Of a DNA stretch of 64,000 nt, positions 7,506 through 17,235 are shown piece after piece; positions within the stretch are counted from its first letter, which is position 1; each line of letters begins with the position of its first letter. The position numbers were made by a program, and so were the translations under genes. The stretch lies in NCBI RefSeq assembly GCF_002304005.1, contig NZ_MRCQ01000004.1, forward strand, positions 303,304 to 367,303. Reading direction: 5' to 3'. The DNA is from Flavobacterium sp. ACN6 (GTDB lineage: Bacteria; Bacteroidota; Bacteroidia; Flavobacteriales; Flavobacteriaceae). Below the pieces are notes generated by a model. That model made no database searches. It was given only the letters and a program-made list of their open reading frames with translations, and was not told the origin of the DNA.

Positions 7506-8627
7506 TTACAACTTTGGACTAAATGTCCTGTCCCAATCTTTCCAAACAGGTTCATAACCTTTGTTTTTTATGATTTTTGAAATTTCATCTGCGGAGCGTT
7601 CATCGCTGATTTCAAATTGTTCTAAAGACTGCGGATCAACTACATAACCGCCTGGATTTGTTTTAGAACCCGCACTCATACTCGTAACGCCAATCGGAAT
7701 TATATTGTTTCTGAATTTTTCGTTTTCACGGGTTGAAATTGAAATTTCTAAATCTTCATTCCATAATCGATAAGCGCAGATTAATTGCGTCAAATCTTTA
7801 TCATCCATGATAAAGTTGGGTTCAATTATTCCCTCGGCAGGGCGGAGGCGGGGAAAAGAAACAGAATATTTGGTCTGCCAATATTTTTTTTGAAGATAAT
7901 CTAAATGCAAAGCGTTAAAAAAACTGTCAGTTCGCCAATCTTCCAAACCTAACAAAACGCCCAAACCTATTTTATGAATTCCTGCAGTTCCAATTCGGTC
8001 AGGAGTTTCTAATCTATAATCAAAGTTTGATTTCTTGCCTTTTGTGTGATATTTTTTGTAAACTTCCTGATGATACGTTTCCTGATAAACCAAAACGGAA
8101 TAGACTCCAGCATCATGCAGTCGTTCGTAATCTTCTGTAGAAAGCGGCTGCACTTCAACAGAAATTATAGAAAACTCTTCTCGAATTAAAGCAATTGCAT
8201 TTAGAAAATAGTTGATGTTAACTGTATAATTGGCTTCGCCAGTAACTAACAAAACATGATCAAACCCCTTATTCTTTAAGGCTTCAACTTCGAGCTTTAT
8301 TTCCGCATCAGAAAGTGTTTTGCGTTTGATTTTATTATCTAAACTAAAGCCGCAATAAGTACAGATATTTTGGCATTCGTTGCTTAAATACAACGGTGCA
8401 TACATTTGAATTGTTTTCCCGAAACGTTTTTTTGTTATTTCATGGCATTTCTGTGCCATATCTTCCAAATAATTTTGGGCGATAGGAGAGATCAAAACCA
8501 AAAAATCATCGAGAGTAAGTTTGATTTTTGCCAAAGTTAATTCGACATCTTTTGATGTGGTTTGATATATTTTGAATTGAATGGAATCCCAATCGTAGTT
8601 TTCAAAAACCGATTTGAATGTGTTCAT
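7506..8627 (-). CDS. thiH: 2-iminoacetate synthase (radical SAM tyrosine lyase)
   Basis: The 373-residue ThiH cleaves tyrosine to dehydroglycine (2-iminoacetate), used by ThiG to build the thiazole of thiamine. The radical-SAM 4Fe-4S motif is C85-x3-C89-x2-C92 (CQNICTYC). Further ThiH hallmarks are VLLVTGEAN, VEVQPLSTEDY, YQETYHQEVY and the C-terminal MSAGSKTNPGGY. Length matches the family. It lies in the thi operon, separated from thiG by the GxxExxY cassette, so it may depend on read-through across that insert. Presence of ThiH rather than ThiO fits an enzyme adapted to low-oxygen chemistry. Confidence 0.95.
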   Translation of the reverse strand: MNTFKSVFENYDWDSIQFKIYQTTSKDVELTLAKIKLTLDDFLVLISPIAQNYLEDMAQKCHEITKKRFGKTIQMYAPLYLSNECQNICTYCGFSLDNKIKRKTLSDAEIKLEVEALKNKGFDHVLLVTGEANYTVNINYFLNAIALIREEFSIISVEVQPLSTEDYERLHDAGVYSVLVYQETYHQEVYKKYHTKGKKSNFDYRLETPDRIGTAGIHKIGLGVLLGLEDWRTDSFFNALHLDYLQKKYWQTKYSVSFPRLRPAEGIIEPNFIMDDKDLTQLICAYRLWNEDLEISISTRENEKFRNNIIPIGVTSMSAGSKTNPGGYVVDPQSLEQFEISDERSADEISKIIKNKGYEPVWKDWDRTFSPKL

Positions 8628-8645
8628 AGTTTTTATTTGTTTCCC

Positions 8646-9181
8646 GCAGATTTTGCAGATTCCGCAGATTAAATTTTATTAGCAACACGATGAATATTTT
8701 CCAGAATATTGGAACAGTTGAAATTGACTAATAATCCAAGTTTTTTATTAGTCAATTTTAAGTACGTGTTCAATTGTTTAAAATGAATAGGTTTTATTTC
8801 GTCTACTGATTTTAATTCTATAATTACTTTATCTTCTACTAAAAGATCTAATCTAAAAGTTATATCGAGATAAACCTCATCGTATTTTACAGGTAAATCA
8901 ATTTGCCTAGTTACTTGTAATCCATCCTTCTTCAATTGATAATAAAGAGCACTTTCATATATTGATTCTAATAGTCCAGGTCCGAGAGTATTATATACTT
9001 TTAAAAATTGCTCCTCTAACCTTATATGAAATTTCATTTTCTGACATAATTCTTCTTTGATTTTTTAAATCAAAATTAATGAAATTTCTTACTTTTAATA
9101 TGAGATGTTTTACAATAGATTCTGCAGATTAATTTAACTTAATAATTGTAAAAAATAATCTGCTAAATCTGCAGAATCTGC
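8646..9181. mobile_element. candidate small cassette carrying a GxxExxY gene, bounded by inverted 9-bp repeat triplets
   Basis: On the plus strand GCAGATT occurs at 8646, 8655 and 8664 (period 9). On the minus strand the same heptamer occurs three times with period 9 at 9157, 9166 and 9175 (seen as AATCTGC). These triplets face inwards as terminal inverted repeats about 25 bp long, enclosing exactly the GxxExxY gene. A further partial copy, GATTCTGCAGATTAA, lies at 9118-9132. The unit of about 536 bp splits thiG from thiH. No transposase is encoded, so movement would need help in trans. Boundaries are inferred from the repeats only. Confidence 0.5.
8669..9037 (-). CDS. GxxExxY family protein (PD-(D/E)XK nuclease-like)
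   Basis: The 122-residue protein contains the name-giving motif G21-x2-E24-x2-Y27 (GLLESIY) and a nuclease-like core: D64 after R62, then E75-L-K77, which fits the PD-(D/E)XK arrangement assigned to this family (PDDEXK_3). No biochemical role is established. Its stop codon overlaps the third unit of the flanking GCAGATT repeats. It interrupts the thiamine operon between thiG and thiH and has no link to thiamine synthesis, which suggests later insertion. Confidence 0.85.
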   Translation of the reverse strand: MKFHIRLEEQFLKVYNTLGPGLLESIYESALYYQLKKDGLQVTRQIDLPVKYDEVYLDITFRLDLLVEDKVIIELKSVDEIKPIHFKQLNTYLKLTNKKLGLLVNFNCSNILENIHRVANKI

Positions 9182-9196
9182 GAGCGAAAAATCAAT

Positions 9197-9973
9197 TTAG
9201 TCATATAAAAAGGAAGTCAAAGGACTAGAAGCCACAGCATAATTTTGCGAATTAGCAATTTTGGCTTCAAAAGCTTTTCTTCCTGCTATAACAGCTTCTC
9301 TAAAAGCTTCGGCCATTAATTTGGGATTTCCTGCAACGGCAATTGCAGTATTTACCAAAACAGCATCAGCACCAATTTCCATTGCTTTTGCAGCATCAGA
9401 CGCAGCGCCAATTCCTGCATCTACGATAACAGGAACGGTACTTTGTTCGATTATAATTTCTAGAAAATCAATAGTTTTTAAACCTTTATTACTGCCAATT
9501 GGTGAGCCCAAAGGCATAACAGCAGTAGTTCCCGCACTTTCTAAATGCTTACATAAAACAGGATCAGCATGAATGTAAGGCAGTACAAAAAAACCGAGTT
9601 TGGCTAATTCTTCCGTTGCTTTAAGAGTTTCAATAGGATCTGGCATTAAATATTTTGGATCGGGATGAATTTCGAGTTTTACCCAATTCGTTTCTAAAGC
9701 CTCGCGAGCCAGCTGTGCAGCAAAAACTGCTTCTTTAGCATTGCGCGCTCCAGATGTATTAGGCAGTAAATTAATATTCGGATGTTTTAAATGAGATAAA
9801 ATGGCATCTGTATCGGTTTCTAAATCAATACGTTTTAAGGCTACTGTAACCAACTCACTTTCTGAAGCTAAAATTGCCTGCTCCATTTCTTCATTTGAAC
9901 CGAATTTTCCTGTTCCTAAAAATAAGCGGGATTTAAAGCTTTTATCGCCAATATTAAACAATGACATTTGCAT
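9197..9973 (-). CDS. thiG: thiazole synthase
   Basis: The 258-residue ThiG assembles the thiazole phosphate from deoxyxylulose 5-phosphate, 2-iminoacetate and the ThiS thiocarboxylate. Visible are [12 protein letters not shown] (residues 13-24), [17 protein letters not shown], the region [10 protein letters not shown] with candidate Schiff-base Lys99, [11 protein letters not shown] and the phosphate-binding [11 protein letters not shown]. Start ATG 9973 overlaps the end of thiE by 20 nt; an alternative Met two codons later would still overlap. This implies translational coupling. Confidence 0.95.
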   Translation of the reverse strand: MQMSLFNIGDKSFKSRLFLGTGKFGSNEEMEQAILASESELVTVALKRIDLETDTDAILSHLKHPNINLLPNTSGARNAKEAVFAAQLAREALETNWVKLEIHPDPKYLMPDPIETLKATEELAKLGFFVLPYIHADPVLCKHLESAGTTAVMPLGSPIGSNKGLKTIDFLEIIIEQSTVPVIVDAGIGAASDAAKAMEIGADAVLVNTAIAVAGNPKLMAEAFREAVIAGRKAFEAKIANSQNYAVASSPLTSFLYD

Positions 9974-10592
9974 ATAACTTTTCTTTAAGTTGTTGAATTA
10001 ATTTTTCTTTTTCATCGCTTTCTGTGATGATTCCAGATACGGCAATTCCGTAAATTCCAGTATCCATTAACGGATTTATATCTCGCAATGTGATGCCTCC
10101 AATAGCATAAACTGGAATTTCTATTTTAATTTTCTTTAGTTTTTGAAGAATTTCAAAATAACCCGACAATCCTAAAATTGGACTTAGTTTTTCTTTTGTT
10201 ACTGTAAATCGGAAAGGGCCTAAACCAATATAATCGCAACCATTTTTAACATGATCTTGAATGTCTTCGAAAGTATTAGCTGTTCCGCCGATGATTTTTG
10301 AAGACCCTAAAAACGCCCGTGCTTCCTCTATTTTTGTGTCGGTTAAACCTAAATGAACTCCATCTGCATCAATTTGCTTTGCGAGATGCAAATCATCATT
10401 GACAATAAAAACAGCCTGATATTCGTCGCATAAAAGTTTTACGGCTTCCGCCAAAGCAAACCTGTTTTTATCTGTTTGGTTTTTAAATCGCATTTGCACC
10501 CATTCGCATCCTGCATCAAGAGCTTGGTGAATGTTGCGTAACTGTTCTTCGATGGTTTCGCCTTGTGAAATATATTGCAGTTTATTATACAT
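9954..10592 (-). CDS. thiE: thiamine-phosphate synthase
   Basis: The 212-residue TIM-barrel enzyme joins HMP-pyrophosphate and thiazole phosphate to thiamine phosphate. It shows the substrate-binding features of the family: WVQMRFKNQ (31-39), IVNDD (63-67, Asn-Asp for the Mg-pyrophosphate site), GVHLGLTD (78-85), IGLGPFRFT and AIGGI. The loop that usually reads IGxSxH is IGGTANT here. It overlaps thiD by 8 nt and thiG by 20 nt. Of the two ThiE-like genes in this operon this one has the intact motifs and is the likely synthase. Confidence 0.93.
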   Translation of the reverse strand: MYNKLQYISQGETIEEQLRNIHQALDAGCEWVQMRFKNQTDKNRFALAEAVKLLCDEYQAVFIVNDDLHLAKQIDADGVHLGLTDTKIEEARAFLGSSKIIGGTANTFEDIQDHVKNGCDYIGLGPFRFTVTKEKLSPILGLSGYFEILQKLKKIKIEIPVYAIGGITLRDINPLMDTGIYGIAVSGIITESDEKEKLIQQLKEKLYANVIV

Positions 10593-11337
10593 AATGGTAT
10601 CCGATTAAAGTTGAAGTTGAACTCAAATAATTTTCGATATATATTTTGGCATTGCTGCAAGCTTCTGTAATGGTTTGGTTTAATGCTAAATTGGCAGCAA
10701 TTGCAGCAGAAAGGACACAACCAGAACCGTGTTTTTCAAAACATTTTTTATCTGAAGGAAGAAGATCTAAAAATTCATTTTTCAAGAATAAACGATCGGT
10801 TCCAATTGCAGTTTCGTTGTGTCCGCCTTTTAGCAGAATGTTGGTTGGAATTTCATTTTTCTCCCAATAGTTGTTAGAAATAAAACCAGGAAACAAAATC
10901 TCCATTTCATTAAAATTTGGAGTAATCAAATCAATTTTGGACAGAATTTCGTTTAAGTTTAAAGCATCTCCAATATTCATAAATTCAAATTTTGTTGTCG
11001 ATTTTAAGACGGGATCCCAGACAATTTGAGTTGACGGCGATAAAATCTTTATAAGCGAAACAATTTGGTTTAAATGATTTAGAGAAGATAAAATTCCAAT
11101 TTTCACTACATCAATTTTATAATTTGAAAAGAGGATTTCAATAGAACGAATTACAAAACCTAAATCAATCCATTCAATTTCATAAAATTCATTTTCAGTC
11201 TGAATTGTATTCGCAGTTGCAATAGCAAAACCAGTGATTTTATGCTGTTCCAATGTTTTGATATCAGCCAAAATTCCAGCTCCTCCCGAAGGATCTAAAC
11301 CTGCGATTGTAAGTGCGTAAGGGCGATTTTTTGACAT
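10585..11337 (-). CDS. thiD: hydroxymethylpyrimidine/phosphomethylpyrimidine kinase
   Basis: The 250-residue ribokinase-fold enzyme phosphorylates HMP and HMP-phosphate. The N-terminal ALTIAGLDPSGGAG (residues 8-21) and the C-terminal KHGSGCVLSAAIAANLAL (anion hole and catalytic Cys region near 207-212) are diagnostic. The start MSKNRPYAL places its first 43 nt inside the 3' end of the ThiE-like gene, an unusually long overlap but with the canonical N-terminus preserved. It overlaps thiE by 8 nt at its own end. Confidence 0.93.
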   Translation of the reverse strand: MSKNRPYALTIAGLDPSGGAGILADIKTLEQHKITGFAIATANTIQTENEFYEIEWIDLGFVIRSIEILFSNYKIDVVKIGILSSLNHLNQIVSLIKILSPSTQIVWDPVLKSTTKFEFMNIGDALNLNEILSKIDLITPNFNEMEILFPGFISNNYWEKNEIPTNILLKGGHNETAIGTDRLFLKNEFLDLLPSDKKCFEKHGSGCVLSAAIAANLALNQTITEACSNAKIYIENYLSSTSTLIGYHYV

Positions 11338-11918
11338 AATTTAAATTGTTTTAAAGGATTTTCATTATTCCAAATTGCTCCTAAAAGTGCGACATCATCA
11401 AAGCCTTTTTCAAGTACTTTTTGAATATTTTCAGCATCGATTCCGCCTAACGCAATCATTTTGGTTTTATGATTTGTTCTTTTCTTTAATTCTTCAAAAA
11501 GATCTGTTTTGGGATGATAATTTTCTTTCGAAATGCTTTTGAAAACTGGGCTTAGAAAGGCATAATCAAAATCATTTTCTATTGAATTAAAATCTTCAAA
11601 AGAATGTGTTGATGACGATATAGATTCGTATTTAGGCGTACAAGATTTTGGAAACCTTACAGGAAAGTCACGATTGTGTTTTCTTTCTTTTTCAGAAAAA
11701 TGAATGCGGCTAATTCCAAAATCTTCTGCCAAAACATGATGATTATGCAAGACAATTTTGGATCTAAATTCCATTTTAATTTGATGAATAAACTGCGACA
11801 TTTCCAATTCAGAAAAATCAGGTTTCCGAAGATGAAGCAACGGCAATCCTTCCTCAAATAGAGAATGAATTATCTTGATTTCATTTTCAACAGCAAAAGG
11901 ATGAGAGATCACAATCAT
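11295..11918 (-). CDS. ThiE/TenI-like protein, diverged thiamine-phosphate synthase paralogue
   Basis: The 207-residue product has the ThiE/TenI barrel pattern: LPLLHLRKPDFSE (about 25-37), LSPVF and ALGGI near the end. The residues that bind pyrophosphate and Mg in ThiE are replaced: IVNDD becomes VLHNHH and GVHLG becomes RIHFSE. By analogy with Bacillus TenI, which resembles ThiE but is a thiazole tautomerase, this may isomerise the ThiG product. That assignment is inference from lost motifs and operon position. It starts 26 nt after thiC and overlaps thiD by 43 nt. Confidence 0.75.
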   Translation of the reverse strand: MIVISHPFAVENEIKIIHSLFEEGLPLLHLRKPDFSELEMSQFIHQIKMEFRSKIVLHNHHVLAEDFGISRIHFSEKERKHNRDFPVRFPKSCTPKYESISSSTHSFEDFNSIENDFDYAFLSPVFKSISKENYHPKTDLFEELKKRTNHKTKMIALGGIDAENIQKVLEKGFDDVALLGAIWNNENPLKQFKLCQKIALTHLQSQV

Positions 11919-11944
11919 ATCTTTCTTCTTATTTTCTTAAAACA

Positions 11945-13807
<1,863 letters not shown>

Positions 13808-13848
13808 TCACCTTTCAAGTTGTTCTTGATGGTCGATTTTGATTATCC

Positions 13849-13874
13849 GTAGAGACACACTGCAGTGCGTCTAC
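13849..13874. repeat. GTAGAGA...TCTAC palindromic repeat, copy 1
   Basis: GTAGAGACACACTGCAGTGC plus GTCTAC forms a near-perfect palindrome centred on CTGCAG. A diverged copy of the same length lies at 14150-14175, so the pair brackets thiS. REP-like element; no T tract. Confidence 0.6.
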
Positions 13875-13922
13875 ATCATGTGTATAGTTGAAAATTGGAA
13901 TTTAAAAAATTGGATTTTTCAA

Positions 13923-14129
13923 TTAACCTCCCTGCGTAGCAGAAATAATCAAAATTTCATCAGTTTCTTGTATGAGGAATTCGTTCCATTTGGTTTTTGG
14001 AACAACAGTATTGTTAACAGCAACGGCGATTCCGTTTTGTTTGTGCGGAATTTCGAGATCGAGCAATGATTGAACGCTTAGCGATTCAGCATTGAAATTT
14101 TTAGTTTGTTGGTTGATTTTTAGTTCCAT
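13923..14129 (-). CDS. thiS: sulfur carrier protein ThiS
   Basis: The 68-residue ubiquitin-like protein ends in Ala-Thr-Gln-Gly-Gly. The terminal Gly is adenylated by ThiF and thiocarboxylated to donate sulfur for thiazole formation. LLDLEIPHKQNGIAVAVNN and the ...DEILIISATQGG end fit the family and length. It is the first gene after the TPP riboswitch, about 155 nt before thiC, and is bracketed by two related palindromic repeats. Confidence 0.93.
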   Translation of the reverse strand: MELKINQQTKNFNAESLSVQSLLDLEIPHKQNGIAVAVNNTVVPKTKWNEFLIQETDEILIISATQGG

Positions 14130-14149
14130 TCCTTTTGAGTTTAGTTTTT

Positions 14150-14175
14150 GTAGAGATACACAGCAGTGTATTCTA
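14150..14175. repeat. GTAGAGA...TCTA palindromic repeat, copy 2
   Basis: GTAGAGATACACAGCAGTGT plus ATTCTA resembles the copy at 13849-13874 (same length, same arms, centre AGCAGT instead of TGCAGT). It lies in the leader between the riboswitch and thiS, so it will be transcribed and can fold. Confidence 0.5.
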
Positions 14176-14223
14176 AACCTTAGGAATGGCTACAATTACG
14201 CATAAAAATGCGCGCAGAAGTCA

Positions 14224-14310
14224 TCTTACTTTTCCCTACGCTAGTATGAACTAGATCAGGTTCAGAGGGTAAAATCTCAGCCTACAAAGTTGTAGACACC
14301 CCTAAAGTGT
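14224..14310 (-). promoter_or_regulatory. TPP riboswitch (THI element)
   Basis: On the minus strand the leader reads AGGGGTGTC, GGCTGAGA, then ACCCTCTGAACCTGATCTAG and ACTAGCGTAGGGAAAAGT. These are the conserved pyrimidine-sensing CUGAGA loop, the ACC...CCUGAU segment and the 3' GGGAA of the thi-box. ACTTT and AAAGT can form P1. It precedes thiS-thiC-...-thiF and should repress the operon when thiamine pyrophosphate is abundant. I see no U-tailed terminator downstream, so control of translation or of a weaker structure is more likely. Confidence 0.95.
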
Positions 14311-14314
14311 GAAG

Positions 14315-14347
14315 CAAATATAATGTTTTTTTGTTTAAAAGTTTCAA
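14315..14347 (-). promoter_or_regulatory. promoter of the thiamine operon
   Basis: Minus-strand TATATTTG (14315-14322) matches the -7 consensus TAnnTTTG and lies a few bases before the 5' end of the riboswitch. A TTG (14345-14347) about 22 bp upstream can serve as the -33 element. Confidence 0.7.
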
Positions 14348-14403
14348 GTTTCAGGTTTCAAGTTTATTAAAAACTGAAATCTACAACTGAAAACCGAGAC
14401 TGA

Positions 14404-14973
14404 TTATTGAGTTCTTTTCCAGCAGTTTTCCGCGTGATCATTGACCATTCCGGTTGCCTGCATGTGCGCGTATATTACCGTTGAGCCGACAAATTTAAAC
14501 CCTCTTTTTTTTAAATCTTTACTGATTTCGTCTGAAAGTGGAGTAGTGGCTGGAACATCTTTTGACGTTTTGGGATGGTTGATTATAGGTTTTCCATTTG
14601 TGAATTTCCAAATATAATCTGAAAAACTGCCAAATTCTTCCTGAACTTTCATAAAAGCCTGAGCGTTTGAAACTGCAGATTTAATCTTTAATTTATTGCG
14701 GATGATTCCAGTGTTTTGAAGTAATTCATCTATTTTATCCTCAGAATAATTCGCAATTTTTTTATAGTCGAAATTGTCAAATGCTGTTTTAAAATTTTCT
14801 CTTTTGTTTAAAATTGTAATCCAGCTTAAACCAGCCTGAAAAGTTTCTAAAATTAAAAATTCAAATAAAGTGGGATCGTCATAAACAGGAACTCCCCATT
14901 CTTCATCATGATATTTTTTATATAAATCGCTTGCCGTACACCAGCCGCATCGCATTAAGTTTTCATTTTCCAT
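14404..14973 (-). CDS. tag: DNA-3-methyladenine glycosylase I
   Basis: The 189-residue enzyme excises 3-methyladenine from alkylated DNA. RCGWCTASDLYKKYHDEEWG at the N-terminus carries the zinc Cys and the family signature, followed by LFEFLILETFQAGLSW (about 36-51), RNKLKI, and a C-terminal FVGSTVIYAHMQATGMVNDH with the second pair of zinc ligands (His/Cys near the end, HAENCW). Its start overlaps the stop of the upstream lipoprotein gene (TAATG), indicating coupling. Confidence 0.95.
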   Translation of the reverse strand: MENENLMRCGWCTASDLYKKYHDEEWGVPVYDDPTLFEFLILETFQAGLSWITILNKRENFKTAFDNFDYKKIANYSEDKIDELLQNTGIIRNKLKIKSAVSNAQAFMKVQEEFGSFSDYIWKFTNGKPIINHPKTSKDVPATTPLSDEISKDLKKRGFKFVGSTVIYAHMQATGMVNDHAENCWKRTQ

Positions 14974-15632
14974 TACTTCCCAATTTGCCAGCTGTATCCT
15001 TTTACAGTAGGAATATAGGCTGATCTTCCTATTATGACTAAGTTGTTATAGATTTTTTTCTCGTATTTTATTCCAATCGCCGTACCTGAGGTATACAATT
15101 TGTTGGATCGGAAAGCAATTTTCATGCTGCCATCTTTGAATTTTGCATCAGAAATTTTTTCTAAAAGCCAGGTAGATTTCCATTTTACGGCTATTTCGTC
15201 TTCTGCAATTTTTGTAATGCTTTTGACTATTTTGACAGCTTCCTTAGGGATTTGAAAATTTTGTGTTAGTTCTTTTTGAGTAAAGGTTTCACCTATTTCA
15301 CTATTAGAGAGTATTTTTTTCAAATTAACGAAAGTCATTAAATTATCGCTCTTTTCATTTTCTGCGATACTTTTCAGATTCTGTATTTCTGGTTTGCTAA
15401 GCGAATCTTTTTTAAACGCAAAATTATCATTTACATTACGGTTCTGTCTCTTTGTTAAATCTTTTATTGCTGATTTTTCTAAAGCGCTCTTTTTAAATTT
15501 TTTTTCTGCAACGGGTTTTAATTTATTTACAGATGTAATCATTTCCTTTTGAGGCTGTTTTTTTGCATCGTAGCCACAGCTTATAAAGAAATAAGTTAAT
15601 GAAAGTAATATTATAATACCCGTTTTTTTCAT
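14973..15632 (-). CDS. lipoprotein of unknown function
   Basis: The 219-residue product has a lipoprotein signal (GIIILLSLTYFFISC, lipid Cys near residue 19). A Lys/Ser/Asn-rich, probably disordered segment spans about 20-100, then a more structured C-terminal region (ITKIAEDEIAVKWKSTWLLEKI, KIAFRSNKLYTSGTA) of unknown family. It overlaps tag by one base and may be co-transcribed from the promoter at 15693. No function can be assigned. Confidence 0.75.
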   Translation of the reverse strand: MKKTGIIILLSLTYFFISCGYDAKKQPQKEMITSVNKLKPVAEKKFKKSALEKSAIKDLTKRQNRNVNDNFAFKKDSLSKPEIQNLKSIAENEKSDNLMTFVNLKKILSNSEIGETFTQKELTQNFQIPKEAVKIVKSITKIAEDEIAVKWKSTWLLEKISDAKFKDGSMKIAFRSNKLYTSGTAIGIKYEKKIYNNLVIIGRSAYIPTVKGYSWQIGK

Positions 15633-15692
15633 GACATTAAATTACTCTTAATTTTTGAGAGAAGTGTTCTCATATAAATATTTTTTTTGTTT

Positions 15693-15700
15693 CAAATGTA
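15693..15700 (-). promoter_or_regulatory. -7 element for the lipoprotein-tag transcript
   Basis: Minus-strand TACATTTG matches TAnnTTTG about 60 bp before the lipoprotein start. It abuts the terminator of the lipocalin gene; a TTG at 15717-15719 may act as -33 with short spacing. Confidence 0.5.
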
Positions 15701-15701
15701 T

Positions 15702-15732
15702 AAAAAAACCTCAAATCAATTAAGATTTGAGG
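15702..15732 (-). terminator. terminator of the lipocalin-like gene
   Basis: On the minus strand CCTCAAATC (15724-15732 arm) pairs with GATTTGAGG (15709-15717 arm), with a 6-nt loop followed by seven T residues (15702-15708). Confidence 0.85.
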
Positions 15733-15759
15733 CTCTTCAGAATTTATTTAGTTCTAAGA

Positions 15760-16194
15760 CTAGATTTTTTTGTAAACTACAACTGCTGAAACTGATATTC
15801 CTCCTTCAGAGTAAGTCATTTTTAATTTTAACTTACTTCCAGATAATTCAGCAATTTCATATTTTTCAGATTCACCGATGTATTTTTTAGTCAAAGTGTT
15901 TCCGTCTTTAGTAAATGTTCCTTCTTCAGTAAAGGTATTACACTTACTATCTGAATATTCTGCATAAGTATCTACGAATTTGTTATCTGCTTTAAATTCT
16001 ACGATATCGTTAGCACAGCCACCTTCGTTTGTGTACGGCTGTAAAACTTCTTCAGTTCCAATAACTGCTCCCATGTGAGTGATTTCCCATTTTCCTTCAA
16101 TTGATGCTGAACTGTCATCTTTGTCACTGCTGCAAGATGTTACTGCTAATCCTAATGTCAAAACTGACACGAAAAGAATACTTAATTTTTTCAT
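15760..16194 (-). CDS. lipocalin-like lipoprotein
   Basis: The 144-residue product has a lipoprotein signal (LFVSVLTLGLAVTSC, Cys21) and a Ser/Asp linker. A beta-rich domain starts with IEGKWEITHMG (about 33-43), as in Bacteroidota lipocalin-like proteins (Lipocalin_4/5 type), and contains EFKADNKFVDTYAEY and GNTLTKKYIGE. Such proteins are surface or periplasmic with unknown ligands. It is a single gene with its own -7 element (16227) and terminator (15702). Confidence 0.8.
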   Translation of the reverse strand: MKKLSILFVSVLTLGLAVTSCSSDKDDSSASIEGKWEITHMGAVIGTEEVLQPYTNEGGCANDIVEFKADNKFVDTYAEYSDSKCNTFTEEGTFTKDGNTLTKKYIGESEKYEIAELSGSKLKLKMTYSEGGISVSAVVVYKKI

Positions 16195-16226
16195 TTTTGG
16201 TAGATTTTATTTGTTAAATGTTTTGG

Positions 16227-16234
16227 CAAAAATA
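16227..16234 (-). promoter_or_regulatory. -7 element of the lipocalin-like gene
   Basis: Minus-strand TATTTTTG fits TAnnTTTG about 33 nt before the start codon. A TTTG at 16248-16251 is closer than the usual spacing, so the -33 box is uncertain. Confidence 0.5.
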
Positions 16235-16412
16235 GAATCTTTTTTAACAAATAAAGCCTTTTTTATAAGTTTTTTCGTTTGTTTTTAACTTTTTTTTATA
16301 AAATACTGAAAATCAATCTTGTTCTTTGTGCGCTATTTTTCTTCCAAAAAATAAGTAAGATTTTTACTTTACAACATTGATTTTATGTAGTAAAAAAAGC
16401 ACTAAAACGAAG

Positions 16413-17063
16413 TCATTTTTCTTCGGCCAAATACTTTTTAATTAAGTGGTGACCTAAATAAATTGTGGGAGTTAGTATTATAGCAATTGCTAACTTAAAA
16501 GTATATCCAATTAGGCCAGATGAGATAAAGGTATCAAAGTCAATTTTTCCAGGCAGCCAAAAAGCAATTCCTAAAACAATAAAGGAATCAAATAATTGTG
16601 AAATTACAGTTGAACCAGTAGCTCTCAACCATATTTTCTTTTCACCTGTTCTATTTTTGAAAAACCAAAATATCCAAACATCAATAAGCTGCGACGCCAT
16701 AAAAGCGATGAGGCTTCCAACAATAATCCACATACTCTGTCCAAATACAGCTTGAAATTGTTCATCATTTACAGGGCTTATTCCTTTGGCTGCCGGAATC
16801 ACAATTGCCATAAATAATATTATAAATGCATACGCAATAAGGCATGCAGTGATAAAAGAAAGTTTTTTTACGCCTTTTTCACCAAAATATTCATTAATTA
16901 AATCTGTAGTTAAAAATACAATGGGCCAAGGTAAAATTCCTATACTCATTACAAAAGGACCAATCTGAATTAGTTTTCCTCCAATAAGTTCGGCAACAAC
17001 GGCATTTGTTATAAATATTCCTGCTAGGATTACAAAGACAATTTCTTTTCTGGTTTTAAACAT
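16413..17063 (-). CDS. queuosine precursor transporter (YhhQ/VUT family)
   Basis: The 216-residue membrane protein has about six hydrophobic helices. Family segments include ANAVVAE-like ITNAVVAELIGGK (about 18-30), FLTTDLINEYFGEKG (about 50-64), and a second half with SQLIDVWIFWFFKNRTG and STVISQLFDSF. YhhQ proteins import preQ0 or preQ1 for tRNA queuosine synthesis. The same window carries queG (57440-58363), the last step of that pathway, so the organism uses queuosine. It is a lone gene. Confidence 0.9.
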   Translation of the reverse strand: MFKTRKEIVFVILAGIFITNAVVAELIGGKLIQIGPFVMSIGILPWPIVFLTTDLINEYFGEKGVKKLSFITACLIAYAFIILFMAIVIPAAKGISPVNDEQFQAVFGQSMWIIVGSLIAFMASQLIDVWIFWFFKNRTGEKKIWLRATGSTVISQLFDSFIVLGIAFWLPGKIDFDTFISSGLIGYTFKLAIAIILTPTIYLGHHLIKKYLAEEK

Positions 17064-17235
17064 GTTGTTTTGGATATTGATGTTTCAAAAATAAACTATT
17101 TCTTTTAAATCCTATAAGCTGATTAATTTATAATCCAGCCGAATATGAATTATGCTTTCGATTGGTTAATTTTGAGTTTCACTTATTATTTTCTCTGAAT
17201 GAGGAGATTCTACTTAGAATTAATTAATGTAATTT

